A program made the position numbers and the translations under genes. Source: Amycolatopsis australiensis (lineage in GTDB: Bacteria > Actinomycetota > Actinomycetes > Mycobacteriales > Pseudonocardiaceae). From it: a DNA stretch of 64,000 nt. The stretch is from NCBI RefSeq assembly GCF_900119165.1, contig NZ_FPJG01000006.1, positions 6,820,001 to 6,884,000 on the forward strand. Direction: 5' to 3'. Shown piece by piece: positions 55,701 through 62,710 of this stretch. The notes under the pieces are model-generated. The model made no database searches and was not told the DNA's origin. It worked only from the letters and a program-made list of their open reading frames with translations. Each line of letters begins with the position of its first letter. The first letter of the stretch is position 1.

Positions 55701-56677
55701 ATGCGCACCGGGCCCTCGCCGGTCAGCGGCGCGGCGCAGGCGACGACGGTGGCCTCGGTCGGGCCGTAGGTGTTCCAGACCTCGCGGCCTTCGACGGCGA
55801 CGCGCTCGGCCAGCTCGGGCGGGCAGGCTTCGCCACCGAAGATGAGCAGGCGGACGTCTTCCAGCGCGTCGGCGGGCCACAGCGCGGCCAGCGTCGGCAC
55901 GGTCGAGACGATCGTGATGCGCTGCGCGACCAGCCACGGCCCGAGGTCGACGCCGGTGCGGACGAGCGCCCGCGGCGCCGGAACCAGGCAGGCGCCGTGG
56001 CGCCAGGCCAGCCACATCTCTTCGCAGGAGGCGTCGAAGGCGACGCTCAGCCCGGCGAGCACCCGGTCACCGGGACCGATCGGCTCGTCGACGAGGAACA
56101 GCTCGGCTTCGGCGTCGACGAACGCGGCGGCACTGGCGTGCGTGACCGCGACGCCCTTCGGCTTGCCCGTGGAGCCGGAGGTGAAGATGATCCACGCGTC
56201 GTCCGCCGGGCCCGGGACGCCGTCACGGCCGCCGGGCGTGCTGTGGACGGTGATCCTGCCGTCGGTGGCGACCGCCGCGACCTGTGCCTCCTCGAAGACG
56301 AGTTCGGCGCGCTCGTCCGGGTCGTCGGCGTCGACCGGCACGTACGCGGCGCCGACGGACAGGGTGGCCAGGACCGCGACGTACAGCTCGGCGGTGCCGG
56401 AGGAGATGCGGATGCCGACGCGGTCGCCGAGGCCGACGCCGTAGCTCTTGAGGCGGCGCCCGTAGGCGTCGACCTCTTCCAGCAGGCGCCGGTAGGTCAG
56501 CGTGGTCGTGCCGTCGTCGATCGCGGCGGCGTTGGGGTACCGCTCGGCGGTGGCGGCGAGGATGCCGAGCAGGGTGCGCTCGCTCGCGCCGGCACTGGTC
56601 CGGAAGAGCGCCCGGTCGGCGACCGGGGCGAGCATCACCCCGGCTGCGGATTCGGCGGGTTCGACGGTGACGGTCAT
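52793..56677 (-). CDS. Pls/PosA-type membrane NRPS (epsilon-poly-lysine-synthetase family)
   Basis: A 1294-residue single-module synthetase. Adenylation domain (about 35-510): IIFTSGSTGKPKGVAVTH (about 165-182), SVAFDASCEEMW, NTYGPTEATV, YRSGDMVR and LGGRRIELGEVD. Carrier domain with serine 543 in DFFTHGGGSLTAAQ. Then three soluble C-terminal blocks separated by pairs of membrane helices (about 580-640, 830-890, 1070-1140); the blocks carry left-handed beta-helix repeats such as VHIGKVRVGAEVRVGARSTLFPG and the final GSLVTRGDEVPADTRWLGNP. There is no ordinary C or TE domain. Family members polymerise one amino acid, often L-lysine, through side-chain amide links. Length matches the known synthetase. 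Substrate here not assigned. Confidence 0.9.
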   Translation of the reverse strand: MTVTVEPAESAAGVMLAPVADRALFRTSAGASERTLLGILAATAERYPNAAAIDDGTTTLTYRRLLEEVDAYGRRLKSYGVGLGDRVGIRISSGTAELYVAVLATLSVGAAYVPVDADDPDERAELVFEEAQVAAVATDGRITVHSTPGGRDGVPGPADDAWIIFTSGSTGKPKGVAVTHASAAAFVDAEAELFLVDEPIGPGDRVLAGLSVAFDASCEEMWLAWRHGACLVPAPRALVRTGVDLGPWLVAQRITIVSTVPTLAALWPADALEDVRLLIFGGEACPPELAERVAVEGREVWNTYGPTEATVVACAAPLTGEGPVRIGLPLAGWQLAVVNDEGEPVAMGETGELVIGGIGLARYLDAAKDAEKFAPLPSLGWQRAYRSGDMVRAEPEGLLFLGRLDEQIKLGGRRIELGEVDAALQALPGVQGAAAAIRRTKAGNQVLVGYVVPGTGEFDHDQAANRLREQLPAALVPLLAVVGDLPTRTSGKVDRAALPWPLSTVDATGLSPTETWLAEGWAEILGVSVDDPKADFFTHGGGSLTAAQVVARIRTRHPQVSVADIYQYPKLGALAAMLDALSGQATERRDIAPTKRRAGVIQTLVMVPLMGLVGLRWATLAAALSNVLSLLGFAWAPTLNWAWLVLAWVVLFSPAGRIAIAATGARLLLSGVRPGTYPRGGSVHLRLWAAEKLAGFSGADSVAGASWTTTYAKALGARIGKDVDLHSPPPVTGFLKLGRGAAIEPEVDLSGHWVDGDVVHIGKVRVGAEVRVGARSTLFPGARIGKGAEIAAGSTVRGAVPAGQRWAGSPATRVGKDERDALKWPSSRPPRSHFWAAVYGATSLALGFLPGVAALAGVAVLGHAIAGAPTLLDALTRALVFVPVATVAYFLAYMLLVLAGVRSLSIGMVEGYHPVHGRVAWQVWATERLMSMAREGLFPLYASLFTPVWLRLLGAKVGRNVEASTVLALPKMTKVDSGAFLADDTMVATYELGHGWLHVAPARIGKQAFLGNSGMTAPGRSVPKRGLVGVLSSTPLKAKKGSSYLGMPPLPVRRAVGEADTSRTYTPPPRLKVARALVELCRIVPVMCGVALTVTVAFGLLWAASAVGFGVALLLAGPALLAAGIVAALTATVMKWLLVGKFREVDRPLWSSFVWRNELADTFVEALAVPWLIGSVGGTPLLTAWLRTMGVKIGRGVWLETYWLPEADLVELGDGATINRGCVVQTHLFHDRIMSMSRVTLGEGATLGPHGIVLPGAGIGARTTVGPGSLVTRGDEVPADTRWLGNPISAWPGK

Positions 56678-56860
56678 CGGCCGCTCACCCCGGGCAGGAC
56701 AAAACCATGGGCGCGCAAGCCCACCACTCACCTTTCGGGAGCCTCAACCGGGCTCGCTCTCCGGTTGAGGCGCCCGCAACGACCATCAACGATACCCGCG
56801 GGTCAAGAAAAGGTGTCCACAGGGTCACGACGGAGTGTCGGACCTCACGCGGGCGTTGCC
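56678..56860. other. 183-bp gap between der and the NRPS gene
   Basis: No gene seen. It should contain the NRPS promoter and the 3' end of the der transcript, both on the minus strand. An AT-richer patch (AACGACCATCAACGATACCC) lies near 56778-56797. Confidence 0.35.
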
Positions 56861-58321
56861 CTACCTGGTCCGGGCGGCCTTTCCGCCGACCTTGGGCTTC
56901 GCCTTCTTCTCCCGGACCCGGACATTCACCCGGACGGGGCTGCCGGTGAAGCCGAACCGCTCCCGGAACTTGCGCTCGATGAACCGGCGGTAGCCCGCCT
57001 CGAGGAAGCCCGTGGTGAACAGCACCAGCGTCGGCGGCCGGATGCCGGCCTGCGTCGCGAACAGCACCTTCGGCTGCTTGCCGCCGCGGACCGGCGGCGG
57101 GGTGGCCGCGATCAGGTCCGACAGCCACGCGTTGAGCTGGCCGGTCGGCACCCGCTGGTCCCACGACGCCAGCGCCGTCCGCAGCGCCGGCGCGAGCTTG
57201 CGCACCGAACGGCCGGTCAGCGCGGAGATGTTGACCTTCTCCGCCCACGGCACGCGGACCAGGCCGCGCTCCAGCTCGCGGACCATCGCGTGCCGGCGGT
57301 CCTCGTCGACCAGGTCCCACTTGTTGAACGCCAGCACGCAGGCGCGGCCGGCCTCGACGACCATGGTCAGCACCCGCAGGTCCTGCTCGGAGATCGGCTC
57401 GGACGCGTCCAGCAGCACGATCGCGACCTCGGCCGCGTCGATCGCGGTCTTGGTGCGCAGCGACGCGTAGTACTCGGCGCCGGCGGCGAAGTTGACGCGC
57501 TTGCGCAGGCCCGCCGTGTCCACGAACCGCCAGGTCTCGCCGTCCAGCTCGACGAGGGAGTCGACCGGGTCGACGGTGGTGCCCGCGACCGAATCGACGA
57601 CCGAGCGTTCCTCGCCGGAGAGCTTGTTGAGCAGGCTCGACTTGCCGACGTTCGGCTTGCCGACCAGGGCGACACGCCGCGGCCCCGACGTCACCGCGCC
57701 GCCTTCGCGCGGCGACTCGGGCAGCGCCTTGAGGATCGCGTCGAGCAGGTCGCCGGAGCTGCGCCCGTGCAGCGCGCTGACCGGGTGCGGCTCGCCGAGG
57801 CCGAGCGACCACAGCGACGCGGTGTCCGCGAGCAGCCGGTCGTCGTCCACCTTGTTCGCGGCCAGCAGCACCGGCTTCTTCGAGCGGCGCAGCACGCGGG
57901 CGACGGCCTCGTCGGTGGCGGTGGCGCCGACCGTGGCGTCGATGACCAGCAGCACGGCGTCCGCGGTCTGCATGGCCAGCTCGGCCTGCGCGGCGACGGC
58001 CGCCTGCAGCCCGGTCGCGTCCGGCTCCCAGCCGCCGGTGTCGACCAGGGTGAACTTGCGCCCGCCCCAGTAGGCGTCGTAGGCGACGCGGTCGCGGGTC
58101 ACGCCCGGCACGTCCTGCACCACGGCTTCGCGGCGGCCGAGGATGCGGTTGACCAGCGTCGACTTGCCCACGTTGGGCCGTCCGACGACGGCGAGCACCG
58201 GCTGCGCGAGCGCGGCCTCCTCGGCCAGCTCGGCCGCCTCGATCTGGGCGTCGAGCGCGGCGAACTCGGTCTCGTCGGACCAGGTGCCGTCGACTTCGCC
58301 GACGCTGTCCAGCTCTTCCAT
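56861..58321 (-). CDS. der: Ribosome-associated double GTPase Der (EngA)
   Basis: A 486-residue GTPase with two G domains: first P-loop [14 protein letters not shown] (about 44-57) with VDTGGWEP and ANKVDDDR; second P-loop [14 protein letters not shown] (about 221-234) with VDTAGLRKR and [11 protein letters not shown]-terminal KH-like domain (about 400-480) follows, and the tail is very basic ([17 protein letters not shown]). Der acts in 50S ribosome assembly and is essential in bacteria. The acidic N-terminal extension of about 40 residues is usual in actinobacteria. Third gene of the cmk-plsC-der set, 17 bases after plsC. Confidence 0.96.
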   Translation of the reverse strand: MEELDSVGEVDGTWSDETEFAALDAQIEAAELAEEAALAQPVLAVVGRPNVGKSTLVNRILGRREAVVQDVPGVTRDRVAYDAYWGGRKFTLVDTGGWEPDATGLQAAVAAQAELAMQTADAVLLVIDATVGATATDEAVARVLRRSKKPVLLAANKVDDDRLLADTASLWSLGLGEPHPVSALHGRSSGDLLDAILKALPESPREGGAVTSGPRRVALVGKPNVGKSSLLNKLSGEERSVVDSVAGTTVDPVDSLVELDGETWRFVDTAGLRKRVNFAAGAEYYASLRTKTAIDAAEVAIVLLDASEPISEQDLRVLTMVVEAGRACVLAFNKWDLVDEDRRHAMVRELERGLVRVPWAEKVNISALTGRSVRKLAPALRTALASWDQRVPTGQLNAWLSDLIAATPPPVRGGKQPKVLFATQAGIRPPTLVLFTTGFLEAGYRRFIERKFRERFGFTGSPVRVNVRVREKKAKPKVGGKAARTR

Positions 58322-58338
58322 TGCTAACCCATTTTCCC

Positions 58339-59067
58339 TTATGGCGTGACGAATCCGTTTTCGCTACGCCAATCGTCCAAAGTCTTCACGAGCGCCGCGA
58401 GCTCGCCGCGCAGCTCCTCGGTGCCCTGGTCGAGCCCGGTCTTCCCGGGGCCGACCTTCGGCGTGAACGGCTCCCCCACGAGGATGTCCACCCGCGGCCG
58501 GAACCGTCGCCTGCCGCCGGCAGGCTTGCGCGTGCCCCGCGTCGCGACCGGGAGCACGGTCGCGCCGGAGGCCCGGACCAGCCAGGCCGCGCCGCGTTCG
58601 GCCGCGCCGACGTCCCCGGCGCCGCGGGTGCCCTCGGGAAAGATCCCGACGACCCCGCCGCCCTTGAGCACGGCGACCGCGGTCATCAGCGGTGTGCGGT
58701 CGATCTCGCCGCGCTTGAGCGGGATCTGCCCGATCGCCAGCAGGAACTTCCCGACGATCCCCGAGAACATCTCGGCCTTGACCAGGAACGCCGAGCGCCG
58801 CGGCAGCATTCCGAAGATCAGCTGCGGCTCGATCATCGAGCTGTGGTTCGCGATCACGAGCACCGGCCCGGTGGCGGGCATGCGCTCGCGGCCGTGCACG
58901 CGGACGCGGAAGGCCGACCGCAGATAGTACCGGGCGAAGACCCGCCCGGCGTCGTGGAGTGCGCCGACGGAGCCTTCCGGCAGTCCGTCAGCCGCTTTCG
59001 GGGGGTCCGAGGAGGCTCGCCCCCCGGCTGGGGTCCGGGGCTCGGCCCCGGAAGACCCAGCTTTCAT
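58339..59067 (-). CDS. plsC: Lysophospholipid acyltransferase (PlsC family)
   Basis: A 242-residue 1-acylglycerol-3-phosphate acyltransferase-like protein. Motif I reads NHSSMIEP (about 74-81), so the usual HX4D is HX4E; motif III is intact as FPEGTRG (about 143-149) and a VLPVA motif IV-like segment follows. The N-terminal 45 residues are polar and probably disordered. It would transfer an acyl chain to lysophosphatidate at the membrane. ATG overlaps the cmk stop (ATGA). The Asp-to-Glu change could alter activity or be a lineage variant. Confidence 0.85.
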   Translation of the reverse strand: MKAGSSGAEPRTPAGGRASSDPPKAADGLPEGSVGALHDAGRVFARYYLRSAFRVRVHGRERMPATGPVLVIANHSSMIEPQLIFGMLPRRSAFLVKAEMFSGIVGKFLLAIGQIPLKRGEIDRTPLMTAVAVLKGGGVVGIFPEGTRGAGDVGAAERGAAWLVRASGATVLPVATRGTRKPAGGRRRFRPRVDILVGEPFTPKVGPGKTGLDQGTEELRGELAALVKTLDDWRSENGFVTP

Positions 59068-59789
59068 CGCGCCACTTCTTCTTTGCAGCCCGCGAGCAGG
59101 CCGCGGTGGCTGGCCAGCTCGCTGAGGGCGACGATCACCTGGTCGATGGACAGTTCCGAGGTGTCGACGTGCACGGCGTCGTCGGCCGCGCGCAGCGGCG
59201 AGGCAGCGCGGGTCGAGTCGAGGTGGTCGCGGCGCTCGACGCTGGCCAGCGCGTCGGCGACCGACGACTTCCGCCCGGCGGCGGTGTCCTGGGTGCTGCG
59301 GCGCGAGGCGCGGACGTCGGCCGACGCGGTGAGGAAGACCTTGAGCGGCGAGTCCGGCGCGACGACCGTGCCGATGTCGCGGCCTTCGACGACGATCCCG
59401 CCGACGCTGCCGAGGACTTCGCCGATGATCCGCCGCTGCCGGGCGACCAGCAGCTCGCGCACGTGCGGCACGGCCGAGACGGGCGAGACGGCCTTGGTGA
59501 CCTCGGGGCCGCGGATGTCGGCGGCGACATCCTCCCCGCCGAGGCGGATGTCGGTCCGGTCGGGGCTGGTGCCGATGCTGAACTCGGCCCGGTCGGCGAT
59601 CTCGGCGACGGCGACGGCGTCGGCCGGGTCGACTCGGGCCCGCAGCACGGCGAGGGTGACCATCCGGTACATGGCGCCGGTGTCGAGGTAGCCGGCACCG
59701 AGCCGGTCGGCGAGCTTGCGGGCGACGGTGGTCTTCCCTGTCCCCGACGGGCCGTCCAGCGCGACCACACCACGTAGGGCTCCCGTCAC
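59064..59789 (-). CDS. cmk: Cytidylate kinase
   Basis: A 241-residue CMP/dCMP kinase: P-loop ALDGPSGTGKTTVARKLA (about 9-26), LDTGAMYRMVTLAVLR, the family insert, VEGRDIGTVVAPDSPLKVFLTASADVRASRR (about 150-180) and DSTRAASPLRAADDAVHVDTS near the C-terminus. It phosphorylates CMP to CDP. GTG at 59789 follows AGGAG and gives normal length; the longer frame to 59912 adds an unrelated leader. First gene of the cmk-plsC-der block. Confidence 0.95.
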   Translation of the reverse strand: MTGALRGVVALDGPSGTGKTTVARKLADRLGAGYLDTGAMYRMVTLAVLRARVDPADAVAVAEIADRAEFSIGTSPDRTDIRLGGEDVAADIRGPEVTKAVSPVSAVPHVRELLVARQRRIIGEVLGSVGGIVVEGRDIGTVVAPDSPLKVFLTASADVRASRRSTQDTAAGRKSSVADALASVERRDHLDSTRAASPLRAADDAVHVDTSELSIDQVIVALSELASHRGLLAGCKEEVAR

Positions 59790-59859
59790 CGGCACTCTCC
59801 TCGCGTTCTCGTCTCGTTCCGGGCCGGTGTCCATTCTGCCGGTCGGGCCGCGGAGGAGA

Positions 59860-60426
59860 TCAGTCGGCCCGCGCGCCGAAGCGCTCCACCACCAGCGCGA
59901 GACGCTCGTCACGGTGGTCCGGCGACAGCCGACGGCCCCGGTCCAGCGTCACGAGGCCGTGCAGGGCCCCCCAGAAGACCTCCGTCAGCGCGCCCGCGCT
60001 CTCGCCCCGCGCGACCGGCTCGACCACCGCGAAGAGCCCGGCGAACGCCTCTTTCATCACGGCGGGCGTGTCGTCCTGGGCGAACGGCAGCTCCGACGCC
60101 AGGGTGAACATCGCGTCGTACAGCGCCGGTTTTTCGAAGGCGAACTCGACGTACGCGCGGACGACGCCCGCCAGGCCGCCGTCCCGCGCGGCCGCCAGCA
60201 CGGCGGCCAGCTCGGCGAAGCCTTCCAGCGCGGCGGCCGCCATGATCGCGTCCTTGCCGCCCGGGAAGTGGCTGTAGAGCACGGGCTGGCTGTACTCGAT
60301 GAGCGCCGCGAGCCGCCGGGTGGTGACCGCGTCCCAGCCCTCCGCCTCGGCCAGTTCGCGTGCCGCGGTGACGATCCGCCGGCCGCGCTCGGCCCGGTCC
60401 CGCACCCGCCGTTCTCGCTGGTTCAT
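59860..60426 (-). CDS. TetR-family regulator with multi-box control region
   Basis: A 188-residue TetR protein: RVRDRAERGRRIVTAARELAEAEGWDAVTTRRLAALIEYSQPVLYSHFPGGKDAIM (about 5-60) is the DNA-binding domain, followed by a helical ligand domain. ATG at 60426 is preferred over a TTG at 60453. Opposite it lies a small DUF4267 membrane protein gene, and the 91-bp gap holds four copies of a 13-bp CTAGC-type palindrome, so it likely represses both genes. Ligand unknown. Confidence 0.88.
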   Translation of the reverse strand: MNQRERRVRDRAERGRRIVTAARELAEAEGWDAVTTRRLAALIEYSQPVLYSHFPGGKDAIMAAAALEGFAELAAVLAAARDGGLAGVVRAYVEFAFEKPALYDAMFTLASELPFAQDDTPAVMKEAFAGLFAVVEPVARGESAGALTEVFWGALHGLVTLDRGRRLSPDHRDERLALVVERFGARAD

Positions 60427-60436
60427 GCCCTCGATG

Positions 60437-60499
60437 CTAGCACCGCTAGACAAACTAGCGTCGCTAGATTAGCGTTGCTAGTAATTCTAGCGATGCTAG
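60437..60499. promoter_or_regulatory. Four tandem 13-bp operator boxes (CTAGCGnnGCTAG type)
   Basis: Boxes: CTAGCACCGCTAG (60437-60449), CTAGCGTCGCTAG (60455-60467), TTAGCGTTGCTAG (60469-60481) and CTAGCGATGCTAG (60487-60499). Start-to-start distances are 18, 14 and 18 bp. The second is a perfect palindrome about its central base. They fill the divergent gap between tetR and the DUF4267 gene, up to 18 bases from the DUF4267 ATG. Confidence 0.8.
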
Positions 60500-60517
60500 C
60501 AACCTGGAGGGAACACC

Positions 60518-60886
60518 ATGATCGTCGCCGGCTACGTCCTCGTCTCGCTCGTCTCGCTCGGCATCATCTACGTCGGCCTCAACTACCTCTTCGCGCCGCG
60601 GAAGATCGCCGCGGGCTTCGGGTTCAACGAGGTCCCCGAGAACGCCGAGTCCTTCTTGAACGTCAAAGGCGGCCGCGACGTCGGGGCCGGCCTGATCCCG
60701 CTAGCCCTGATGATCTACGGCGACGCGCACGCGCTGGGCTGGGTCATCCTGACCGCGGCCGTCTGGCCCTTCTTCGACATGCTGATCGTGCTGCGCCACC
60801 GGGGAAAGAAGGCCACGGCCTTCGGCGTCCACGGCCTGACCGCGGTCGTGATGGTGGTCGCGGCGCTGCTGCTCCTGCTCGGCTGA
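60518..60886 (+). CDS. DUF4267-family small membrane protein
   Basis: A 122-residue protein with about four hydrophobic segments: MIVAGYVLVSLVSLGIIYVG, the amphipathic FAPRKIAAGFGF loop, GLIPLALMIYGDAHALGWVI and a final GLTAVVMVVAALLLLLG. NVKGGRDVGAGL (about 48-59) is the typical central motif. Function unknown; such genes are commonly paired with TetR regulators. GGAGGG precedes the ATG. Expression should be controlled by the adjoining TetR protein through the four boxes. Confidence 0.82.
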   Translation: MIVAGYVLVSLVSLGIIYVGLNYLFAPRKIAAGFGFNEVPENAESFLNVKGGRDVGAGLIPLALMIYGDAHALGWVILTAAVWPFFDMLIVLRHRGKKATAFGVHGLTAVVMVVAALLLLLG

Positions 60887-60924
60887 AAACCCCGCGAAAC
60901 GGACACGTGGGTTACGGTGGCCGG

Positions 60925-61407
60925 GTGAACGTCGAAGTAACTCCCCTGCCCGGCATCGGGGTCCGCAAGGACTTCGCCACCCGTACCGGCCGCCGCATCG
61001 GGGTCGTCACCCAGCGGGACGGGCACATCGAGCTGATCGTGTCCAAATCGGACGATCCCGACGCCTGCGCCGCCTCGATCCCGCTGACCGCGGACGAGGC
61101 GGGCGCGCTGGCCAACCTGCTCGGTGCGCCGCAGCTGGTCGCCCAGCTCACCGAGGAGCACCGGGACCTGCCGGGGATCAGCACGCGGCAGCTGCCGATC
61201 AAGCCGTCCGGCCCGTTCGACGGCCGGACGCTCGGCGACACCGCGATGCGCACCCGCACCGGCGTCTCGGTGGTCGCGGTGGCGCGGGCGGGGCAGGTGC
61301 ACCCCTCGCCGGCGCCGGACTTCACGTTCACCGGGGGCGACCTGCTGGTCGCGGTCGGCACGAGCGAGGGTCTCGAGGCCGCCGCCAAGATCCTCAAGTA
61401 CGGCTGA
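60925..61407 (+). CDS. TrkA-C-domain regulatory subunit of a cation:proton antiporter (KhtT-like)
   Basis: A 160-residue soluble protein. An N-terminal domain (NVEVTPLPGIGVRKDFATRTGRRIGVVTQRDGHIELIV) is followed by a TrkA-C/RCK_C domain (about 85-158; LGDTAMRTRTGVSVVAVARAGQVHPSPAPDFTFTGGDLLVAVGTSEGLEAAAKIL). It binds a nucleotide or ion and gates the antiporter encoded 7 bases downstream. GTG at 60925 has TACGGT seven bases upstream and no ribosome site, so the mRNA may be leaderless. Together they form a K+/H+ (KhtTU-type) system. Confidence 0.87.
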   Translation: MNVEVTPLPGIGVRKDFATRTGRRIGVVTQRDGHIELIVSKSDDPDACAASIPLTADEAGALANLLGAPQLVAQLTEEHRDLPGISTRQLPIKPSGPFDGRTLGDTAMRTRTGVSVVAVARAGQVHPSPAPDFTFTGGDLLVAVGTSEGLEAAAKILKYG

Positions 61408-61414
61408 GCGGCCG

Positions 61415-62608
61415 ATGGACCACACCGCGCTGTCCCTGATCGAACTGGGGGCGGTCTTCTTCGCGCTGGGCGTGCTCGGGCGCCTGGCCGGCAAGATCGG
61501 CCTCTCCCCCATCCCGCTCTACCTGCTCGGCGGCCTCTGCTTCGGCTCGGGCGGGCTGATCCCGCTGACCGACATCGGCGGCTTCACCCACCTGGCCGGC
61601 GAAATCGGCGTCGTGCTGCTGCTCCTGCTGCTCGGCCTCGAGTATTCGGCGGCCGAGCTGTTCACCGGGCTGCGCCGCTCCTGGACGGCGGGCCTGCTGG
61701 ACATCGTCCTCAACGCCGCCCCGGGCGCGGCGGTCGCGTTGCTGCTGGGCTGGGGCCCGGTCGGCGCGATGGTGATGGCGGGCGTCACGTACATCTCGTC
61801 GTCCGGCATCGTCGCGAAGGTGCTCGGCGACCTCGGCCGGCTGGGCAACCGCGAGACGCCGGTGGTGCTCTCGATCCTCGTGTTCGAGGACCTCGTGATG
61901 GCGCTCTACCTGCCGATCCTCACGGCGGTGCTCGGCGGGGTGTCGCTGCTGGGCGGCATGGAAGCCGTCGGGATCTCGCTGCTGGTGATCACCGTGGTGC
62001 TGGTGATCGCGCTGAAGTTCGGCCGCTACGTCTCGGCGGCGGTCGACAGCCCCGACCGCGAGGTGTTCCTGCTCAAGGTCCTCGGCGCGGCCCTGCTGGT
62101 GGCGGGCGTCGCGTCGGCGATGCAGGTGTCGGCGGCGGTGGGCGCGTTCCTGCTCGGCATCGCGATCTCGGGCTCGACGGCGGAGAACGCGACGCACCTG
62201 CTGGAGCCGTTGCGCGACCTGTTCGCGGCGGTGTTCTTCGTGGTGTTCGGGCTGAACACGAACCCGGCATCGATCCCGCCGGTGCTGGGCTGGGCGATCG
62301 TGCTGGCGGTGGTGACCACGCTGACGAAGGTGGGCACGGGCTGGTGGGCGGCACGCCGCCAGGGCATCGGCAAGATGGGCCGGGCCCGGGCCGGCGCGGC
62401 GCTGGTGGCGCGCGGCGAGTTCTCGATCGTGATCGCGGGCCTGGCGGTGACGGCGGGAGCGGTCGAGGGCGAGCTGGCGGCCCTGGCGACGGCGTACGTC
62501 CTGCTGATGGCGATCCTCGGCCCGACGGCGGCCCGGGTGGTGGAGCCGATAGCCCGGGCACTGCAACGCAAGTCGGCCGCCCGAGCAGCGACAGCCGAAG
62601 CGAACTAG
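61415..62608 (+). CDS. CPA2-type K+(Na+)/H+ antiporter (KefB/KhtU-like)
   Basis: A 397-residue membrane protein with about twelve hydrophobic segments and no C-terminal nucleotide domain, that function being supplied by the separate TrkA-C subunit. IPLYLLGGLCFGSGGLIPL, the acid pair region LVFEDLVMALYLPIL, AAVGAFLLGIAISGS and ALVARGEFSIVIAGLAV are characteristic of CPA2 exchangers. It should exchange K+ or Na+ for protons across the cell membrane for pH and potassium balance. Directly downstream of its regulatory subunit. An interspersed hairpin repeat follows its stop. Confidence 0.9.
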   Translation: MDHTALSLIELGAVFFALGVLGRLAGKIGLSPIPLYLLGGLCFGSGGLIPLTDIGGFTHLAGEIGVVLLLLLLGLEYSAAELFTGLRRSWTAGLLDIVLNAAPGAAVALLLGWGPVGAMVMAGVTYISSSGIVAKVLGDLGRLGNRETPVVLSILVFEDLVMALYLPILTAVLGGVSLLGGMEAVGISLLVITVVLVIALKFGRYVSAAVDSPDREVFLLKVLGAALLVAGVASAMQVSAAVGAFLLGIAISGSTAENATHLLEPLRDLFAAVFFVVFGLNTNPASIPPVLGWAIVLAVVTTLTKVGTGWWAARRQGIGKMGRARAGAALVARGEFSIVIAGLAVTAGAVEGELAALATAYVLLMAILGPTAARVVEPIARALQRKSAARAATAEAN

Positions 62609-62619
62609 CACCGGCCCCA

Positions 62620-62706
62620 AGCGCCCCAATGCGGCCTTGGTTGCGTCTCACGCACCGAAGGCCGCCTTGGGTGCGTCTCACGCACCGAAGGCCACATTGG
62701 GGCGCT
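62620..62706. repeat. Interspersed palindromic repeat element, probable bidirectional terminator
   Basis: AGCGCCCCAATG (62620-62631) pairs perfectly with CATTGGGGCGCT (62695-62706); extended arms (62620-62638 and 62688-62706) match at 18 of 19. Inside are two tandem copies of about 30 bp, each containing GTCTCACGCACCGAAGGCC or close to it, and each able to fold on TGCGT/ACGCA. It sits between the convergent antiporter and peptidase genes. The modular structure suggests a repeated genomic element, but only this copy is in the window. Confidence 0.75.
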
Positions 62707-62710
62707 CGGG

